20,531 bases of DNA from Acidobacteriota bacterium (lineage in GTDB: Bacteria; Acidobacteriota; Aminicenantia; Aminicenantales; Saccharicenantaceae), in the NCBI GenBank assembly GCA_003476685.1, contig DMVN01000194.1:1-20531 (forward strand). Direction: 5' to 3'. Numbering within the stretch: the stretch's first letter is position 1; each line of letters begins with the position of its first letter. Positions 20,303 through 20,531 of this stretch are shown here, piece by piece. The position numbers and the translations under genes are program-made. The notes under the pieces are model-generated. The model saw nothing but the letters and a program-made list of their open reading frames with translations. It was not told where the DNA came from and did not search any database.

Positions 20303-20531
20303 TGGCCGGGAAGCAGAACCGGAACGGCTGGGGCCTGGTCCTCAACCTGGCCCGGGAGCCCCGGCGCAACCGCCGGCTTTACCGCTGGCTGCTGGTCGGC
20401 CTGAGCCTGGTGCTGGTGGCGGCCCTGGCCGGTCTGGTGTTGTTAAACCTGAATGGCCTAGCCCAGTTCCGCGACCTGAGGCAGTCCAACCAGCTCCTCA
20501 AGGAGAAAGAAGCCAGCCTGGCTTCAGAGAC
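20302..20531 (+). CDS. PilN-like inner-membrane protein, 5' part only
   Basis: Start of a bitopic membrane protein, cut by the window end after about 76 residues. A short basic cytoplasmic segment contains LVLNLAREPRRNRRLYR, comparable in place to the INLLP-type motif with which PilN docks on PilM. One membrane helix follows (about 32-52, LLVGLSLVLVAALAGLVLLN), then a region with coiled-coil character (FRDLRQSNQLLKEKEASLAS). ATG 20302 is chosen because GGAGGG at 20291-20296 is five bases away; the ATG directly before it (20299) is only two bases away and overlaps the stop of the upstream gene as ATGA. The gene belongs to the pilC-pilB-pilM-like operon. Confidence 0.75.
   Translation, partial: MAGKQNRNGWGLVLNLAREPRRNRRLYRWLLVGLSLVLVAALAGLVLLNLNGLAQFRDLRQSNQLLKEKEASLASE

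Overview
The window looks like a chromosomal segment of a Gram-negative-type bacterium of moderate GC content. Coding regions are GC-rich and the spacers are AT-rich. Signs of a double membrane are a type IV pilus / type II secretion assembly cluster, an exported M1-family metallopeptidase and a large membrane kinase with an N-terminal PDZ domain. The mix (HndA/HndC-type NADH-linked subunits, a GS-I-alpha glutamine synthetase, a UroD-like protein, an NtrC-type regulator, an ARPP-1 family protein) would suit an anaerobic lineage of the Acidobacteriota/Aminicenantes kind. That placement is an inference from gene style, not a match.

Layout. 1-1159 (minus): the 24-kDa [2Fe-2S] subunit, then the start of the flavin subunit, of an NADH-linked hydrogenase/oxidoreductase, behind a sigma70-like promoter and a long leader. 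1588-2694 (plus): a UroD-superfamily protein. 2938-4335 (minus): glutamine synthetase, divergent from an Lrp/AsnC regulator (4485-4928, plus), which is followed by S-adenosylmethionine decarboxylase (4997-5452). 5663-8290 (plus): an exported M1-like metallopeptidase, convergent with a two-component operon (12532 down to 8317) of a PDZ/multi-TM/GAF/PAS histidine kinase and a sigma54 activator. A small exported protein (12592-12891) lies just upstream of the kinase. 13390-14475 (minus): an ARPP-1 (DUF6569-like) protein with a possible 69-residue gene after it. 14848-16104 (minus): an XRE regulator with an ImmA/IrrE-type domain whose zinc site is lost. 16571 to the end (plus): an operon of PilC/GspF, PilB/GspE, a degenerate PilM/GspL-like protein and a PilN-like protein cut by the window edge.

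How they may work together. The exported 99-residue protein, the PDZ kinase, the NtrC-type regulator and the peptidase may form one envelope-sensing module, because a -24/-12 (sigma54-type) element lies upstream of the peptidase gene. The Lrp-like regulator probably controls itself and glnA through an 8-bp inverted repeat whose halves are 43 bp apart.

The least explained DNA is in the spacers. There are GC-rich islands with extensive self-complementarity at 1439-1499, 12988-13095, 13290-13340 and 16294-16504. The one at 12988-13095 can fold as a closed multi-branch element and is the best candidate for an undescribed structured RNA. A polypyrimidine tract of roughly 190 bp (14650-14845) separates the XRE and ARPP-1 genes. 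No tRNA, rRNA, CRISPR array, transposase or insertion sequence was seen.
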